Notes under the pieces: model-generated
The model's input: only the letters and a program-made list of their open reading frames with translations
Database searches by the model: none
Told to the model about the DNA's origin: nothing
NCBI RefSeq assembly: GCF_030403745.1
Contig: NZ_JAQMWP010000008.1
Coordinates: forward strand, 310,001-374,000
Length of the DNA: 64,000 bases
Source: Streptomyces sp. S.PB5
GTDB taxonomy: Bacteria > Actinomycetota > Actinomycetes > Streptomycetales > Streptomycetaceae
Reading direction: 5' to 3'
Part shown: positions 9,410 to 24,089 of the stretch, piece by piece
How positions within the stretch are numbered: the first letter of the stretch is position 1
Layout: every line of letters begins with the position of its first letter
Translations under genes and position numbers: made by a program

Positions 9410-10384
9410 ATGACCCGCAGGACCCCACCCCGCCCCCTCGACGTCCCCGCCCACTTCCCCGAACTGGCCCCCCTGGCCCGCACCACCATCCGCCTGCACC
9501 CCCGCCCCGGCGCCCCCACGCCCACGGACAGCTCCATAGGCGGCCCCCTGCTCTGGCCGACAGCAGACCCCTGGCCCACCTGTCCCGACCACACCGCCCC
9601 CGCCCACCTCGGCCACACCCCGGACGACATCCACCGACGCCGCCGCATCCTCGCCGAAGCCCACAACCGCCCCCGCGCGGAAGGCGCCGACTTCCTCACC
9701 GAGGAGGAACGCACCGTCGTAGACCGCGCCTCGACCCCTCGCCGGCTGCCTCAGGACGGCCCCGTCCCCCTGATCCCCGTCGCCCAGCTCTACGCCCGCG
9801 ACGTCCCCGGTCTCCCCCGCCCGCCCGGCACCGACCTCCTGCAACTCCTGTGGTGCCCGTTCGGCCACGAGAGCCCGGTGGGCCCCATGCCCCACACCGT
9901 GCTGCGCTGGCGCGCCTCCGCCCACCTCGTCGACCCGATCACCGACGCCCCTCGCCCCTCCGTGATCGGCCATGACCGCTACCTCCCTGAACCGTGCGTC
10001 CTGCACCCCGAACCCGTCACGGAGTACCCGGCCCCGCACGAACTCCCCGACGACCTCGCGGACCGCGTCGAGGACTGGGCGGAGGAACACGGCGCGGACT
10101 ACCAGTACGACCTCTCCGTCGCCCCCGGCTGCAAAGTCGCCGGCCACGCCCCCTGGAGCTACACCGACCCGTTCCCCATGTCCTGCGAGGAGTGCGGTTC
10201 GGACGTACGCCCCCTCCTCACCATCGACGGCTGGGAATGCGACGGCGGCAGCAGAAGCTGGTTCCCGCTCGGAGACACCGGCTCAGCCTGGCCCACCCAC
10301 CTCAGCATCGGCCGCGACCACGCCCTCCAGCTCTACGTCTGCGTGACGTCGTACGACCATCCCCACCTGCGGAACATCCAGTGA
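9410..10384 (+). CDS. Conserved hypothetical protein (YwqG/DUF1963-like features)
   Basis: 324 residues starting MTRRTPPRPLDVPAHFPELA. Features reminiscent of DUF1963/YwqG-type proteins are SSIGGPLLWP, IPVAQLYARDVPGL, LLQLLWCPFGH, and a late CEECGS Cys pair followed by a Gly-rich stretch. These proteins are common in Streptomyces and have no assigned activity. It is convergent with tuf, and the tuf terminator lies between them. Assignment to DUF1963 is tentative. Confidence 0.65.
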   Translation: MTRRTPPRPLDVPAHFPELAPLARTTIRLHPRPGAPTPTDSSIGGPLLWPTADPWPTCPDHTAPAHLGHTPDDIHRRRRILAEAHNRPRAEGADFLTEEERTVVDRASTPRRLPQDGPVPLIPVAQLYARDVPGLPRPPGTDLLQLLWCPFGHESPVGPMPHTVLRWRASAHLVDPITDAPRPSVIGHDRYLPEPCVLHPEPVTEYPAPHELPDDLADRVEDWAEEHGADYQYDLSVAPGCKVAGHAPWSYTDPFPMSCEECGSDVRPLLTIDGWECDGGSRSWFPLGDTGSAWPTHLSIGRDHALQLYVCVTSYDHPHLRNIQ

Positions 10385-10482
10385 CCGGTGCCTTGCCAGA
10401 GGTCAGAGGTGGGAGAGCGCCCCGCCCACACCCACCGTCACGACCCTCGGCCCGCAGCCCGAACCCGCGTAGCAACGCGAAA

Positions 10483-10512
10483 GGGCCCGCACGACCGAAG
10501 TCGTACGGGCCC
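10483..10512 (-). terminator. Terminator hairpin downstream of tuf
   Basis: An inverted repeat GGGCCCG-C-ACGAC / GTCGT-A-CGGGCCC with a CGAA tetraloop lies about 50 bases beyond the tuf stop. It ends the str operon on the minus strand and may also serve the convergent gene ending at 10384. Confidence 0.85.
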
Positions 10513-10560
10513 CTTCAGGAGCTCAATGAGCGAGCTACCAGGCGTTCAAGCCAACAAGAA

Positions 10561-11754
<1,194 letters not shown>

Positions 11755-11943
11755 TGGGGTCCTCCTGTGGAGTGGTTCTGTACGCCTTGGTTCAATCGGC
11801 GCCAGGTGATCTTTGCTGTCAAATCCCGGGCCCCGGGTCATTCCGCCACGATTGCGGAGGAACGACCCGTGAGGCTCCGGGGTCAAGCCTAAAGCGTGAG
11901 CACGCGGTGCGTTAAACGCAGGTGCGTTAACGCAGACGCGGTA

Positions 11944-14070
11944 CTACTCGCCCTTGGCCTTCGCGATGATCTCCTCGGCGACGTTCCGCGGAACCTCGGC
12001 GTAGGAGTCGAACTGCATGGAGTAGCTCGCACGGCCGGACGTCTTGCTGCGCAGGTCGCCGACGTAACCGAACATCTCCGAGAGGGGCACGAGGCCCTTC
12101 ACGACGCGGGCACCGGCCCGCTCCTCCATGGCCTGGATCTGACCACGGCGGGAGTTGATGTCGCCGATGACCTCACCCATGTAGTCCTCGGGCGTGGTGA
12201 CCTCGACGGCCATCATCGGCTCAAGGAGCACGGGGGACGCCTTGCGCGCGGCCTCCTTGAAGGCCTGCGAACCGGCGATCTTGAACGCGAGCTCGGAGGA
12301 GTCGACCTCGTGGTAGGCACCGTCGAGAAGCGTGACGCGGACGCCCGTCATCTCGTACCCGGCGAGGATGCCGAACTGCATGGCCTCCTGCGCACCGGCG
12401 TCGACCGAAGGGATGTACTCCTTCGGGATACGACCACCGGTCACCTTGTTCACGAACTCGTACGAGGCGTCGCCGCCCTCGATCGGCTCGATCGCGATCT
12501 GCACCTTGGCGAACTGGCCGGTACCACCAGTCTGCTTCTTGTGCGTGTAGTCGACGCGCTCGACGGCCTTGCGGATCGTCTCGCGGTAGGCGACCTGCGG
12601 CTTGCCGACGTTGGCCTCGACCTTGAACTCACGGCGCATACGGTCGACCAGCACCTCGAGGTGCAGCTCGCCCATACCACCGATGATGGTCTGGCCCGTC
12701 TCCTCGTCCGAGTGGACCTGGAACGACGGGTCCTCCTCGGCCAGGCGCTGGATCGCGACGCCCAGCTTCTCCTGGTCGCCCTTCGACTTGGGCTCGATGG
12801 CGACCTGGATGACCGGCGCCGGGAAGTCCATGGACTCCAGGATCACCGGCTGCTTGTCGTCGGACAGCGTCTCACCGGTGGTGGTCTGCTTCAGGCCCAT
12901 GACGGCGACGATGTCGCCGGCGCCCACCGACTCGATCTCCTCACGCTTGTTCGCGTGCATGCGGTAGATCTTGCCGATGCGCTCCTTCTTGCCCTTGACG
13001 GAGTTCAGCACGGCGGTGCCGGACTCCAGGCGACCGGAGTAGATCCGGACGAAGGTGAGCTTGCCGAGGTGCGGGTCGCTCATGATCTTGAACGCCAGCG
13101 CCGAGAGGGGCTCCTCGTCGGACGGCTTGCGCTTGACGACGACCTCGGGGTCCTTCACGTCGTGGCCCTCGATGGCCTCGACGTCAAGCGGGGTCGGCAG
13201 GTAGCGCACGACCGCGTCGAGCAGGGGCTGGACGCCCTTGTTCTTGAACGCGGTGCCACAGAACACCGGGGTGACCGTGGTGTCCTTGGACTTGCCGGAC
13301 GCGATGGTGATACGACGGATCGCGGCGTACAGCTGCTCCACGGAAGGCTCCTCGCCCTCCAGGTACAGCTCCATGATCTCTTCGTCGTTCTCCGCGACGG
13401 CCTCGATGAGCTTGCCGCGGTACTCCTCGGCAGCCTCGGTGTGCGTGGCCGGGATGTCGACGACGTCGTACATCTCGCCCTTGGCGGCCTCGGCGGACCA
13501 GACCAGGGCCTTCATCGTCACGAGGTCGACGACGCCCTTGAAGTCGGCCTCGGCGCCGATCGGGAGCTGCATGACGAGCGGCTGGGCGCCCAGGCGGTCC
13601 GAGATCATGTCCACGCAGCGGTGGAACTCGGCGCCGGTACGGTCCAGCTTGTTGACGAAGCAGATGCGGGGCACGCCGTAACGGTCGGCCTGACGCCACA
13701 CCGTCTCGGACTGCGGCTCCACGCCGGCAACGCCGTCGAACACCGTCACGGCACCGTCGAGAACGCGGAGCGAACGCTCCACCTCGACGGTGAAGTCGAC
13801 GTGACCCGGGGTGTCGATGATGTTGATGGTGTGGTCGACGCCCTCGAGCGGCCAGTGACAGGTGGTGGCAGCAGAGGTGATCGTGATGCCACGCTCCTGC
13901 TCCTGCTCCATCCAGTCCATGGTGGCGGCGCCGTCGTGGACCTCACCGATCTTGTACGAAACGCCGGTGTAGAACAGGATCCGCTCGGTGGTGGTCGTCT
14001 TGCCCGCGTCGATGTGGGCCATGATCCCGATGTTGCGGACCCTGGCCAGGTCAAGCGAAGTGGTAGCCAT
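11944..14070 (-). CDS. fusA: Elongation factor G
   Basis: 708 residues. A translocation and ribosome-recycling GTPase. The G domain carries AHIDAGKT (18-25), DTPGH and NKLD. Domains II-V follow, with the conserved domain IV and V stretches (DGAYHEVDSSELAFKIAG; EPMMAVEVTTPEDYMGEVIG). The ATG at 14070 gives MATTSLDLARVRNIGIM. It lies 39 bases after rpsG in the same operon. Nothing unusual. Confidence 0.98.
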   Translation of the reverse strand: MATTSLDLARVRNIGIMAHIDAGKTTTTERILFYTGVSYKIGEVHDGAATMDWMEQEQERGITITSAATTCHWPLEGVDHTINIIDTPGHVDFTVEVERSLRVLDGAVTVFDGVAGVEPQSETVWRQADRYGVPRICFVNKLDRTGAEFHRCVDMISDRLGAQPLVMQLPIGAEADFKGVVDLVTMKALVWSAEAAKGEMYDVVDIPATHTEAAEEYRGKLIEAVAENDEEIMELYLEGEEPSVEQLYAAIRRITIASGKSKDTTVTPVFCGTAFKNKGVQPLLDAVVRYLPTPLDVEAIEGHDVKDPEVVVKRKPSDEEPLSALAFKIMSDPHLGKLTFVRIYSGRLESGTAVLNSVKGKKERIGKIYRMHANKREEIESVGAGDIVAVMGLKQTTTGETLSDDKQPVILESMDFPAPVIQVAIEPKSKGDQEKLGVAIQRLAEEDPSFQVHSDEETGQTIIGGMGELHLEVLVDRMRREFKVEANVGKPQVAYRETIRKAVERVDYTHKKQTGGTGQFAKVQIAIEPIEGGDASYEFVNKVTGGRIPKEYIPSVDAGAQEAMQFGILAGYEMTGVRVTLLDGAYHEVDSSELAFKIAGSQAFKEAARKASPVLLEPMMAVEVTTPEDYMGEVIGDINSRRGQIQAMEERAGARVVKGLVPLSEMFGYVGDLRSKTSGRASYSMQFDSYAEVPRNVAEEIIAKAKGE

Positions 14071-14109
14071 AAGGCTTCAGTCTTCTCTCGGTCTCGATGG
14101 GGTCTGCGA

Positions 14110-14580
14110 CTACCAGCGGTAGTGCGCGAAGGCCTTGTTGGACTCGGCCATCTTGTGCGTGTCCTCGCGCTTCTTCACGGCCGCACCGAGGCCGTTGGAG
14201 GCGTCGAGCAGCTCGTTGAGCAGACGCTCGGTCATGGTCTTCTCGCGACGGGCGCGGGAGTAACCGACCAGCCAGCGCAGCGCCAGGGTGTTGGCACGGC
14301 CGGGCTTGACCTCGACCGGCACCTGGTAGGTCGCGCCACCGACACGGCGGGACTTGACCTCGAGGGTCGGCTTGATGTTCTCGAGCGCGCGCTTGAGGGT
14401 GATGACGGGGTCGTTGCCCGTCTTCTCACGCAGACCCTCCATGGCGCCGTAAACGATCCGCTCGGCAGTCGAGCGCTTGCCGTTCAGCAGCACCTTGTTG
14501 ATCAGGGAGGTCACCAGAGGAGAACCGTAGACCGGGTCGATGATGACCGGGCGCTTCGGGGCGGGGCCCTTACGAGGCAT
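14110..14580 (-). CDS. rpsG: Ribosomal protein S7
   Basis: 156 residues (MPRKGPAPKRPVIIDP ... FAHYRW), full family length. S7 organises the 3' major domain of 16S rRNA in the 30S head and contacts tRNA at the E site. It sits 2 bases after the rpsL stop, so the two are surely cotranscribed and probably coupled. Confidence 0.98.
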   Translation of the reverse strand: MPRKGPAPKRPVIIDPVYGSPLVTSLINKVLLNGKRSTAERIVYGAMEGLREKTGNDPVITLKRALENIKPTLEVKSRRVGGATYQVPVEVKPGRANTLALRWLVGYSRARREKTMTERLLNELLDASNGLGAAVKKREDTHKMAESNKAFAHYRW

Positions 14581-14582
14581 TC

Positions 14583-14954
14583 TTACTTCTCCTTCTTGGC
14601 GCCGTAACGGCTGCGAGCCTGCTTGCGGTTCTTGACACCCTGGGTGTCGAGGGAACCACGGATGATCTTGTAGCGAACACCCGGCAGGTCCTTCACACGG
14701 CCGCCGCGCACGAGCACGATGGAGTGCTCCTGCAGGTTGTGTCCCTCACCCGGAATGTAAGCGGTGACCTCGATCCCGCTGGTCAGACGCACACGCGCGA
14801 CCTTACGCAGGGCCGAGTTCGGCTTCTTCGGGGTGGTCGTGAACACACGCGTGCAGACGCCACGACGCTGAGGGGAACCCTCGAGTGCGGGCGTCTTGTT
14901 CTTCTCGACCTTGTCCTGCCGGCCCTTACGGACCAGCTGCTGGATCGTAGGCAC
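14583..14954 (-). CDS. rpsL: Ribosomal protein S12
   Basis: 123 residues. A decoding-centre protein and the first gene of the str operon. The two classical streptomycin-resistance positions are wild type: Lys43 in TTPKKPNS and Lys88 in GGRVKDLPG. The start MPTIQQLVRKGR is canonical. It is preceded by a leader of about 190 bases from the promoter listed below. Confidence 0.98.
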   Translation of the reverse strand: MPTIQQLVRKGRQDKVEKNKTPALEGSPQRRGVCTRVFTTTPKKPNSALRKVARVRLTSGIEVTAYIPGEGHNLQEHSIVLVRGGRVKDLPGVRYKIIRGSLDTQGVKNRKQARSRYGAKKEK

Positions 14955-15147
14955 TACTTCTCCGGTTTCTGTGTGCCGAATGGTGAAGCTAACCTGGAAC
15001 GTCGCCGACCCACGCGGTCGGGTGTGTCGAACCCCGCAGACTTCCGCCGGAAGGCAAAAAGAGCGCAGATTTCGGTGGCCGATTCAGGCTCGCCATGCGG
15101 TTGATGGCACGCACGAGAGCCAGGGCACACCCCAGGCACAAGGTCTG

Positions 15148-15176
15148 AGCGTACCTACCTCATTCGCTGCGGTCAA
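15148..15176 (-). promoter_or_regulatory. Promoter of the rpsL-rpsG-fusA-tuf operon
   Basis: On the minus strand TTGACC (15176-15171) and TACGCT (15153-15148) are separated by exactly 17 bases, a good match to the HrdB-type consensus. Transcription would begin near 15141. That leaves about 190 bases of leader before rpsL, consistent with a strongly expressed ribosomal-protein operon. The rest of 14955-15341 holds no gene that I can support. Confidence 0.7.
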
Positions 15177-15341
15177 AACAAATGGGCCTCGCCCGTATCC
15201 CCGGACGATCCGTGTCAAGCCCCTACGCCGTAGTGGATCTTCGATTTCACGTTCCGCAACATCCCGCAACGTCCTGCAACGTTCCGCACACACGCGCGCA
15301 GCACTGCGCGCACTGCACACACTGCACGCACTGCGCGCCCC

Positions 15342-15893
15342 TCATCCGCCCCCGACGGCGAACGCGAGCATCAGGGTCAGCATCACGGTCCAGGCGGCCA
15401 CCGACATCCACCCGAGCACCAGCCCGATCAACGCCAGCCCGTCCCCGCCCTCCCCCGTGCGCTGGATCTCCGAACGCGCCGCCTGCCCGAGCACGACTGC
15501 CGGAATCCCGGTGAACCCGAACGTCGGCAGACACAGCACCCCGCACACGGCGGCCCCCACGGCCTTCCCGTTGGTCCGCGGCCGGGCCACCGGCAGAAAC
15601 GTCCGCGGCACCACCGCCGGCTGCCCGAGCGGCCCCTGCGGCAGATCCGCGACCAGCACCGCCAGCTCCCCCACGGTCCGAGCCGCATAGGCCCGCCCCA
15701 CCCGCTTGTCGAACTCCCCCTTCTCCAGCCGCCCCTCCCCGTACCCGGCCCGAAGCACATCGACGGTGCGCTCGCGGTCGGCGTGGGAGGCGAGCATGGA
15801 CGGGGCGCTGACGGGCTGCCACGGCTGCGGGAGGCCATGGGGCTGCCCGGGCTGTGGACCGCCCTGCCAGGGCTGCCACGACGGATTCGACAC
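15342..15893 (-). CDS. DUF1707/DUF4190 domain membrane protein
   Basis: 183 residues. A Pro/Gln-rich head is followed by a DUF1707 domain (about 37-86: ADRERTVDVLRAGYGEGRLE). Then come two hydrophobic segments typical of DUF4190 (GAAVCGVLCLPTFGFTGIPAVVLG; LALIGLVLGWMSVAAWTVML). Such proteins are common actinobacterial membrane proteins of unknown function. It lies between the rpoBC and str transcription units, on the same strand as both, with the rpoC terminator behind it. Confidence 0.8.
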   Translation of the reverse strand: MSNPSWQPWQGGPQPGQPHGLPQPWQPVSAPSMLASHADRERTVDVLRAGYGEGRLEKGEFDKRVGRAYAARTVGELAVLVADLPQGPLGQPAVVPRTFLPVARPRTNGKAVGAAVCGVLCLPTFGFTGIPAVVLGQAARSEIQRTGEGGDGLALIGLVLGWMSVAAWTVMLTLMLAFAVGGG

Positions 15894-15981
15894 GGAAGTA
15901 CCTCCCCAACCCCCCGAGCTCCCTCCATGATGCGCCGAGGCGGCATTTCCGGCACAGACCGCGCCACCACCGAAAACGCCG

Positions 15982-16020
15982 AAGGGCGCTCACCCCGCAC
16001 GAAACGGGGTGAGCGCCCTT
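15982..16020 (-). terminator. Terminator hairpin after rpoC
   Basis: A perfect 16-bp stem, AAGGGCGCTCACCCCG / CGGGGTGAGCGCCCTT, with a 7-base loop starts 21 bases beyond the rpoC stop. It closes the rplJL-rpoBC transcription unit. Confidence 0.9.
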
Positions 16021-16041
16021 CAGGACTTCGGAGCCGGACGA

Positions 16042-19941
<3,900 letters not shown>

Positions 19942-20035
19942 TATGCGTCAATCCCTCTCAGGGTTGTAAGTCATGGGGTCTGATACGGGGGTCCTGGGGC
20001 CGGAGGCCTTCATGACGAAGGCCTCCGAACTCCCG

Positions 20036-23000
20036 TCAGACCTCTTCGACGCTGCTCGGCTCGCGCCGGGACAGGTCGATGCCAAGCTCCTCCGCAGCGC
20101 GGAAGACATCCTCGTCGGTGTCGCGCATCTCGATGGACATGCCGTCCGAGGACAGCACCTCCACGTTGAGGCACAGGGACTGCATCTCCTTGATGAGCAC
20201 CTTGAAGGACTCGGGGATGCCGGGCTCGGGGATGTTCTCGCCCTTGACGATGGCCTCGTAGACCTTCACGCGGCCGGTGACGTCGTCGGACTTGATGGTC
20301 AGCAGTTCCTGGAGGGCGTACGCGGCGCCGTAAGCCTCCAGCGCCCACACCTCCATCTCACCGAAGCGCTGGCCACCGAACTGGGCCTTACCACCCAGCG
20401 GCTGCTGGGTGATCATCGAGTACGGACCGGTCGAACGCGCGTGCAGCTTGTCGTCGACCAGGTGGTGCAGCTTGAGGATGTACATGTACCCGATGGAGAT
20501 CGGGTCCGGGAACGGCTCGCCGGAGCGGCCGTCGAACAGCCTCGCCTTACCGGTCGGCTGCACCATGCGGTCGCCGTCGCGGTTCGGGATGGTGTGGTTC
20601 AGCAGGCCCGCGAGCTCGTCCTCACGCGCGCCGTCGAACACCGGGGTGGCGACGTTGGTGCCGGCGGCGACCTGGTCGGCGCCGATGGCCTGCAGACGCT
20701 GCGCCCACTCGTCGCCGAGCCCGGAGACGTCCCAGCCGCGGCTGGCGAGCCAGCCGAGGTGGATCTCCAGGACCTGTCCCGGGTTCATTCGGGACGGCAC
20801 ACCCAGCGGGTTGAGGATGATGTCGACCGGGGTGCCGTCCTCCAGGAACGGCATGTCCTCGATCGGCAGGATCTTGGAGATGACACCCTTGTTGCCGTGG
20901 CGGCCGGCGAGCTTGTCACCGTCCGTGATCTTGCGCTTCTGCGCCACGTAGACACGAACCAGCTGGTTCACGCCCGGCGGCAGCTCGTCGCCCTCTTCAC
21001 GGTCGAAGACGCGGACGCCGATGACCTTGCCGGTCTCGCCGTGCGGCACCTTCAGCGAGGTGTCACGGACCTCACGGGCCTTCTCACCGAAGATCGCGCG
21101 CAGCAGGCGCTCCTCGGGGGTCAGCTCGGTCTCACCCTTCGGGGTCACCTTGCCGACGAGGATGTCGCCGGCGATGACCTCGGCGCCGATGCGGATGATG
21201 CCGCGCTCGTCGAGGTCGGCGAGGACCTCCTCGGAGACGTTCGGGATGTCCCGGGTGATCTCCTCGGGGCCGAGCTTGGTGTCACGGGCGTCGACCTCGT
21301 GCTCCTCGATGTGGATCGAGGAGAGGACGTCGTCCTGCACGAGGCGCTGCGACAGGATGATCGCGTCCTCGTAGTTGTGACCCTCCCACGGCATGAACGC
21401 CACGAGCAGGTTCTTGCCCAGCGCCATCTCGCCGTTCTCGGTGGCCGGACCGTCGGCCAGGACCTGGCCCTCGATGATCCGGTCGCCCTCGTTGACGATG
21501 ACCTTCTGGTTGACCGAGGTGCCCTGGTTGGAGCGGGCGAACTTGGCCAGGCGGTACGTGATGTACGTGCCGTCGTCGTTGGCGGTGGTGATGTAGTCCG
21601 CGGAGACCTCCTGGACCACACCCGCCTTCTCGGCCTTGACCACGTCACCGGCGTCGGCGGCGGAGCGGTACTCCATGCCGGTGCCGACGAGCGGGGACTC
21701 GGACTTAATCAGCGGCACGGCCTGACGCATCATGTTCGCGCCCATGAGGGCACGGTTGGCGTCGTCGTGCTCGAGGAACGGGATCATGGCGGTCGCGACC
21801 GACACCATCTGGCGCGGCGAGACGTCCATGTAGTCGACGTCGTCACCGGGGACGTAGTCGACCTCGCCGCCACGACGGCGGACCAGGATGCGGTTCTCGA
21901 TGAAGCGCATGTTGTCGTCGAGCGTGGCGTTGGCCTGCGCGATGACGAATCGGTCCTCTTCGTCGGCGGTCAGGTAGTCCACCTCGTCGGTGACCTGGCC
22001 GTCGACGACCTTGCGGTACGGCGTCTCGATGAAACCGAACGGGTTGATCCGGCCGTACGAGGCGAGCGAACCGATCAGACCGATGTTCGGGCCTTCCGGC
22101 GTCTCGATCGGACACATGCGCCCGTAGTGGGACGGGTGCACGTCTCGGACCTCGAAGCCGGCCCGCTCACGGGAGAGACCACCCGGGCCGAGGGCGTTCA
22201 GACGACGCTTGTGCGTCAGCCCCGACAGCGGGTTGTTCTGGTCCATGAACTGGGACAGCTGCGACGTACCGAAGAACTCCTTGATCGACGCCACCACGGG
22301 GCGGATGTTGATCAGGGTCTGCGGGGTGATCGCCTCGACGTCCTGGGTGGTCATGCGCTCGCGCACGACACGCTCCATACGGGCGAGACCCGTACGGACC
22401 TGGTTCTGGATCAGCTCGCCGACGTTACGGATACGGCGGTTGCCGAAGTGGTCGATGTCGTCGGTCTCGACGATGATCGAGCGGCCCGACTCGGCGACGG
22501 TCTCGGTCTCACCGGCGTGCAGACGCACCAGGTACTTGATGGTCGCGATGATGTCGTCGGTGGTCAGGACACCGGCGTCCAGCGGCTCGTCCGCACCCAG
22601 CTTCTTGTTGACCTTGTAGCGGCCGACCTTGGCGAGGTCGTAGCGCTTGGGGTTGAAGTACAGGTTCTCGAGCAGCGTCTGCGCGGCCTCGCGCGTGGGC
22701 GGCTCGCCCGGACGCAGCTTGCGGTAGATGTCGAGCAGCGCGTCGTCCTGGCCCTGGGTGTGGTCCTTCTCCAGGGTGGCGCGCATGGACTCGTACTCGC
22801 CGAACTCCTCCAGGATCTGCTCGGTGGTCCAACCGAGAGCCTTGAGCAGGACGGTGACGGACTGCTTGCGCTTGCGGTCGATGCGGACACCGACCATGTC
22901 GCGCTTGTCGATCTCCATCTCCAGCCAGGCACCCCGGGACGGGATGATCTTGGCCGAGAAGACGTCCTTGTCGGAGGTCTTGTCGATGGAGGAGTCGAAG

Positions 23001-23521
23001 TAGACACCGGGCGAACGGACCAGCTGCGACACCACGACACGCTCGGTGCCGTTGATGACGAAGGTGCCCTTGTTCGTCATGAGCGGGAAGTCGCCCATGA
23101 AGACCGTCTGGGACTTGATCTCACCGGTCTCGTTGTTGGTGAACTCCGCCGTCACGAAGAGCGGAGCGGCGTACGTGAAGTCGCGCTCCTTGCACTCGTC
23201 GATGCTGTTCTTCGGCGGCTCGAAGCGGTGGTCGCGGAACGTCAGCGACATCGACCCGGAGAAGTCCTCGATCGGGGAGATCTCCTCGAAGATCTCCTCC
23301 AGACCGGACTTGGTGGGGACGTCCTGACCGGACTCCAGAGCCTCCTCGACCCGACTCTGCCAAGCGGTGTTGCCGAGCAGCCAGTCAAAGCTCTCGGTCT
23401 GCAGCGCGAGCAGGTTCGGAACCTCGAGGGGCTCCTTGATCTTTGCAAAGGAGATGCGCAGCGGGGCAGTGCTGGCGCCGTTGTTCATATTCGCGTTCGA
23501 GGCAGTGCGCGAGGCGGCCAA
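20036..23521 (-). CDS. rpoB: RNA polymerase beta subunit with Asn442 in the rifampicin pocket
   Basis: 1161 residues from a TTG start at 23521 (LAASRTASNAN, read as Met) behind AAGGA. This is the same start and length as S. coelicolor RpoB. The frame is open to 23617 but that is leader. The rifampicin region reads SQLSQFMDQNNPLSGLTHKR and then RLNALGPGG. The codon at 22198-22196 is AAC (Asn442) where susceptible Streptomyces have Ser442 (E. coli Ser531). The other hot-spot residues (Gln424, Asp427, His437, Arg440) are wild type. The C-terminus MRDTDEDVFRAAEELGID is canonical. See findings. Confidence 0.98.
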   Translation of the reverse strand: MAASRTASNANMNNGASTAPLRISFAKIKEPLEVPNLLALQTESFDWLLGNTAWQSRVEEALESGQDVPTKSGLEEIFEEISPIEDFSGSMSLTFRDHRFEPPKNSIDECKERDFTYAAPLFVTAEFTNNETGEIKSQTVFMGDFPLMTNKGTFVINGTERVVVSQLVRSPGVYFDSSIDKTSDKDVFSAKIIPSRGAWLEMEIDKRDMVGVRIDRKRKQSVTVLLKALGWTTEQILEEFGEYESMRATLEKDHTQGQDDALLDIYRKLRPGEPPTREAAQTLLENLYFNPKRYDLAKVGRYKVNKKLGADEPLDAGVLTTDDIIATIKYLVRLHAGETETVAESGRSIIVETDDIDHFGNRRIRNVGELIQNQVRTGLARMERVVRERMTTQDVEAITPQTLINIRPVVASIKEFFGTSQLSQFMDQNNPLSGLTHKRRLNALGPGGLSRERAGFEVRDVHPSHYGRMCPIETPEGPNIGLIGSLASYGRINPFGFIETPYRKVVDGQVTDEVDYLTADEEDRFVIAQANATLDDNMRFIENRILVRRRGGEVDYVPGDDVDYMDVSPRQMVSVATAMIPFLEHDDANRALMGANMMRQAVPLIKSESPLVGTGMEYRSAADAGDVVKAEKAGVVQEVSADYITTANDDGTYITYRLAKFARSNQGTSVNQKVIVNEGDRIIEGQVLADGPATENGEMALGKNLLVAFMPWEGHNYEDAIILSQRLVQDDVLSSIHIEEHEVDARDTKLGPEEITRDIPNVSEEVLADLDERGIIRIGAEVIAGDILVGKVTPKGETELTPEERLLRAIFGEKAREVRDTSLKVPHGETGKVIGVRVFDREEGDELPPGVNQLVRVYVAQKRKITDGDKLAGRHGNKGVISKILPIEDMPFLEDGTPVDIILNPLGVPSRMNPGQVLEIHLGWLASRGWDVSGLGDEWAQRLQAIGADQVAAGTNVATPVFDGAREDELAGLLNHTIPNRDGDRMVQPTGKARLFDGRSGEPFPDPISIGYMYILKLHHLVDDKLHARSTGPYSMITQQPLGGKAQFGGQRFGEMEVWALEAYGAAYALQELLTIKSDDVTGRVKVYEAIVKGENIPEPGIPESFKVLIKEMQSLCLNVEVLSSDGMSIEMRDTDEDVFRAAEELGIDLSRREPSSVEEV

Positions 23522-23983
23522 GAGGGGGTCCTTCCGAGGGCTCGGACTCACTACGCGCGTACCGGTCCCTCTCCGACGCACAGACAAGAAATCCCAGGTC
23601 AGGGATGTTCTGGTCATCGATGCTGAGGCGAGGGCAGACCCCTGGTGACGGGCAGGGGACAGCTAACAGGCAGCGCAAAGGGTCAGTGTAGCCACTTGGC
23701 GCACTGATGTCCAGCCCCGATTTTCTGTGACCCTCGTTGTCCTCAACGCCTTCGGCATGCCTGCCCTCAACGCACGTTGATACTGCCCTCTTCGTCGCCG
23801 ATCCATGCCTCGGATTCGGACCGTTCTGGCGACGCGTCCTGAGAATTGCGCGCTGCGTGCGGTTCGTCAAGGCCTGTCTCGCCCAAACCGGTCGCCACCA
23901 GCGGTGCTCGGAGGCACGGCGAAGATCACCATACCTCTCGCGTCCTCGGGTACAAGTCAGCCGCCACTGGAACCCCGGGAACG

Positions 23984-24021
23984 CCGAAGAGCGACCACCC
24001 GGATGGATGATCGCTCTTCGG
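23984..24021 (-). terminator. Hairpin between rplL and rpoB (probable partial terminator/attenuator)
   Basis: An 11-bp stem, CCGAAGAGCGA / TCGCTCTTCGG, with a 16-base loop lies about 70 bases after the rplL stop and 460 bases before rpoB. In other bacteria a leaky terminator here reduces polymerase transcription relative to L7/L12. The rest of 23522-24089 shows no convincing gene: the frame at 23385-23870 overlaps the rpoB start and is not protein-like. Confidence 0.7.
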
Positions 24022-24089
24022 TGCGTCAGCGTTACAGCCCTCTTACGAGGCCTGCAGCACGCGCGAGTCCGTGCGGACCCGTGAAGGTG

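Noticed and set aside
14583..14954. Possible streptomycin-resistance change in S12
   Set aside because: Lys43 and Lys88 are both wild type.
23385..23870. Minus-strand frame across the rpoB start
   Set aside because: It overlaps the rpoB N-terminus in another frame, has no ribosome site and no recognisable sequence. The stretch is better explained as rpoB leader.
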